Source of the DNA: Herbiconiux daphne
GTDB lineage: Bacteria; Actinomycetota; Actinomycetes; Actinomycetales; Microbacteriaceae
Assembly: GCF_024979295.1 (NCBI RefSeq)
Contig: NZ_JANLCJ010000005.1
Span: 124,001 to 188,000, forward strand
Direction of reading: 5' to 3'
Length of the DNA stretch: 64,000 nucleotides
The translations under genes were made by a program, and so were the position numbers. Within the stretch, counting starts at the first letter, position 1; each line of letters opens with the position of its first letter. Shown in pieces: positions 63,070 to 64,000 of the stretch. Below the pieces are notes generated by a model. That model saw only the letters and a list, made by a program, of their open reading frames with translations, made no database searches and was not told the DNA's origin.

Positions 63070-64000
63070 ATGCCATCGCAGAAGAACAGTCCCACCCTGC
63101 CCGACGGCCGGCGCCTTCGCGGGCGCGACCGCCCGTTCAAGCAGGCACTCCTCCGGCTCGAGCTCGCCGAGCGGCGAACGCTCGTGCTCGTCACCGGCAA
63201 GCCCGGCTGCGGCCGCACGGCGTTCCTCGACGCCCTCTGCGCCGCTCTGCCGGCCGACCGCTGCGTCATCACCGTGCGGGGTCACGCCGACCTCACGGCC
63301 GTTCCCCTCGGAGCCCTCGCGCCGGTGATGGCGACCTTCCCCGGCGACGACGCCGGCGAGCCCGCCATCGTGCAGTTCCACCGCGCCGTCAACCGTCCCG
63401 GGGTCGTGCTCGTGGTCGACGACTCCGAGCTCCTCGACTCGGCGAGTCTCGGTGTGCTCGAGCAGGTGGCGCACGCGGGCGTCGCCACGATGCTCGTAGC
63501 ACGGGCGATCCGGGGGGTGTCCGAGGGGCAGCCGGCCGCGGCATCCGGTCTCGCCCGACAGGCCTGCCTCGCGGTCGACCTGCCGACGCTCTCGGCCGCC
63601 GACGCCCACGCCCTCATCAAAGACCGCCTCGGCCCCAGCGTGGGCGAGCTCGCCGCCGACGAGATGGTGCGCCTCTCGGCCGGCAGCGTTCGCACGCTGG
63701 CCGAGATCGTCGAGGCCGCGATCGGCGCCACCGATCTCTGCGACGACGTCGGTCACTGGCGGGAGCGTTGGTCGTACGTCAGCGAGGGCATGGTCGCGTC
63801 GCTGCCGGCGAACCCCATCTCGGCTCCGCCGCTCGTGGCCGACCTGCTGACCGTGCTCGCGGTCGCGGGCGACCTGCCGGTCGAGCAGGCCGGCACCTCG
63901 GGCGTCTCCGAGGGCGCGACGCAACGCGCCGAGGCCGCCGGTTTCGTGACCACCCGCCGCCACGACGGCCGCATCTGGGTGTCGCTCGCGCATCCGCTCT
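63070..64000 (+). CDS. AAA-type ATPase regulator, LuxR/LAL-like N-terminus (partial)
   Basis: An open frame of 310 codons that runs off the window. It begins MPSQKNSPTLPDGRRLRGRD and has a P-loop VTGKPGCGRTAFLDAL with Arg in place of the usual Lys, then a Walker B-like VVLVVDDSELLD. This is the N-terminal ATPase of large LAL-type regulators, whose C-terminal helix-turn-helix lies outside the window. The 190-nt gap before it has GAGTA-N5-TACTC (about 62975-62995), a possible operator. The class is likely, the name not certain. Confidence 0.65.
   Translation, partial: MPSQKNSPTLPDGRRLRGRDRPFKQALLRLELAERRTLVLVTGKPGCGRTAFLDALCAALPADRCVITVRGHADLTAVPLGALAPVMATFPGDDAGEPAIVQFHRAVNRPGVVLVVDDSELLDSASLGVLEQVAHAGVATMLVARAIRGVSEGQPAAASGLARQACLAVDLPTLSAADAHALIKDRLGPSVGELAADEMVRLSAGSVRTLAEIVEAAIGATDLCDDVGHWRERWSYVSEGMVASLPANPISAPPLVADLLTVLAVAGDLPVEQAGTSGVSEGATQRAEAAGFVTTRRHDGRIWVSLAHPL

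Overview
The window is high-GC chromosomal DNA from an actinobacterium, most likely a member of Microbacteriaceae (genus not resolved). The evidence is two WhiB-family genes, the mtrA-mtrB-lpqB cassette, a SecA without a C-terminal zinc motif, DUF3499/DUF5719/Rv3235-type genes known from Actinomycetota, frequent GTG/TTG starts and ATGA overlaps, and several apparently leaderless genes. The order manA, whiB2, metallopeptidase-like gene, DUF3499, ahcY, mtrAB-lpqB, comF-like, hpf, secA, Rv3235-like, pdtaS, whiB1 resembles one mycobacterial neighbourhood, so most of the window is conserved backbone.

Layout. 1-12141: a cell-surface polysaccharide or glycolipid locus with GtrA, a lipid-linked-sugar glycosyltransferase, DUF2142 and DUF2304 membrane proteins, four GT2 glycosyltransferases, a flippase and two tandem O-antigen-ligase-like proteins. 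12193-24864: acyl-CoA dehydrogenase, manA, a GlxA-type regulator, whiB2, a very large membrane glycosyltransferase with DUF5719, a metallopeptidase-like protein, DUF3499, and a MerR-led membrane-protein operon. 24960-36176: ahcY, then RDD and SpoIIM-like genes divergent from one another, then a 1-kb array of seven 55-bp palindromic repeats, then a MoxR/DUF58/DUF4350/DUF4129 operon that carries a repeat-built ORF coupled between moxR and the DUF58 gene. 36382-48695: mtrAB-lpqB, comF-like, hpf, secA (whose ribosome binding site lies in a 14-bp inverted repeat), a candidate structured RNA, pdtaS and whiB1.

49317-58171: a lower-GC island of about 8.8 kb integrated in a tRNA-Lys(CTT) gene. It has a tyrosine integrase next to the tRNA, a 25-bp copy of the tRNA 3' end at the far side, and paired TTTGCCCACA motifs inside both ends. 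Its cargo is a four-gene operon: an Abi-like HEPN protein, a small protein, a second HEPN-type protein resembling ApeA, and a 1187-aa SIR2-DUF4020 protein. This looks like a multi-effector anti-phage system. A decayed YhcG/DUF1016 nuclease gene and two striking inverted-repeat structures lie beside it.

58377-64000: an Hsp70-like membrane protein with twelve PAPVD repeats, a flavin amine oxidase, an aldehyde dehydrogenase, and the start of an AAA-type (LuxR/LAL-like) regulator cut by the window edge.

Main candidates for something new are the two-HEPN plus SIR2 operon, the seven-unit palindromic array, the repeat-derived ORF in the moxR operon, and the secA leader. Family names were assigned by reading motifs; no database search was run.
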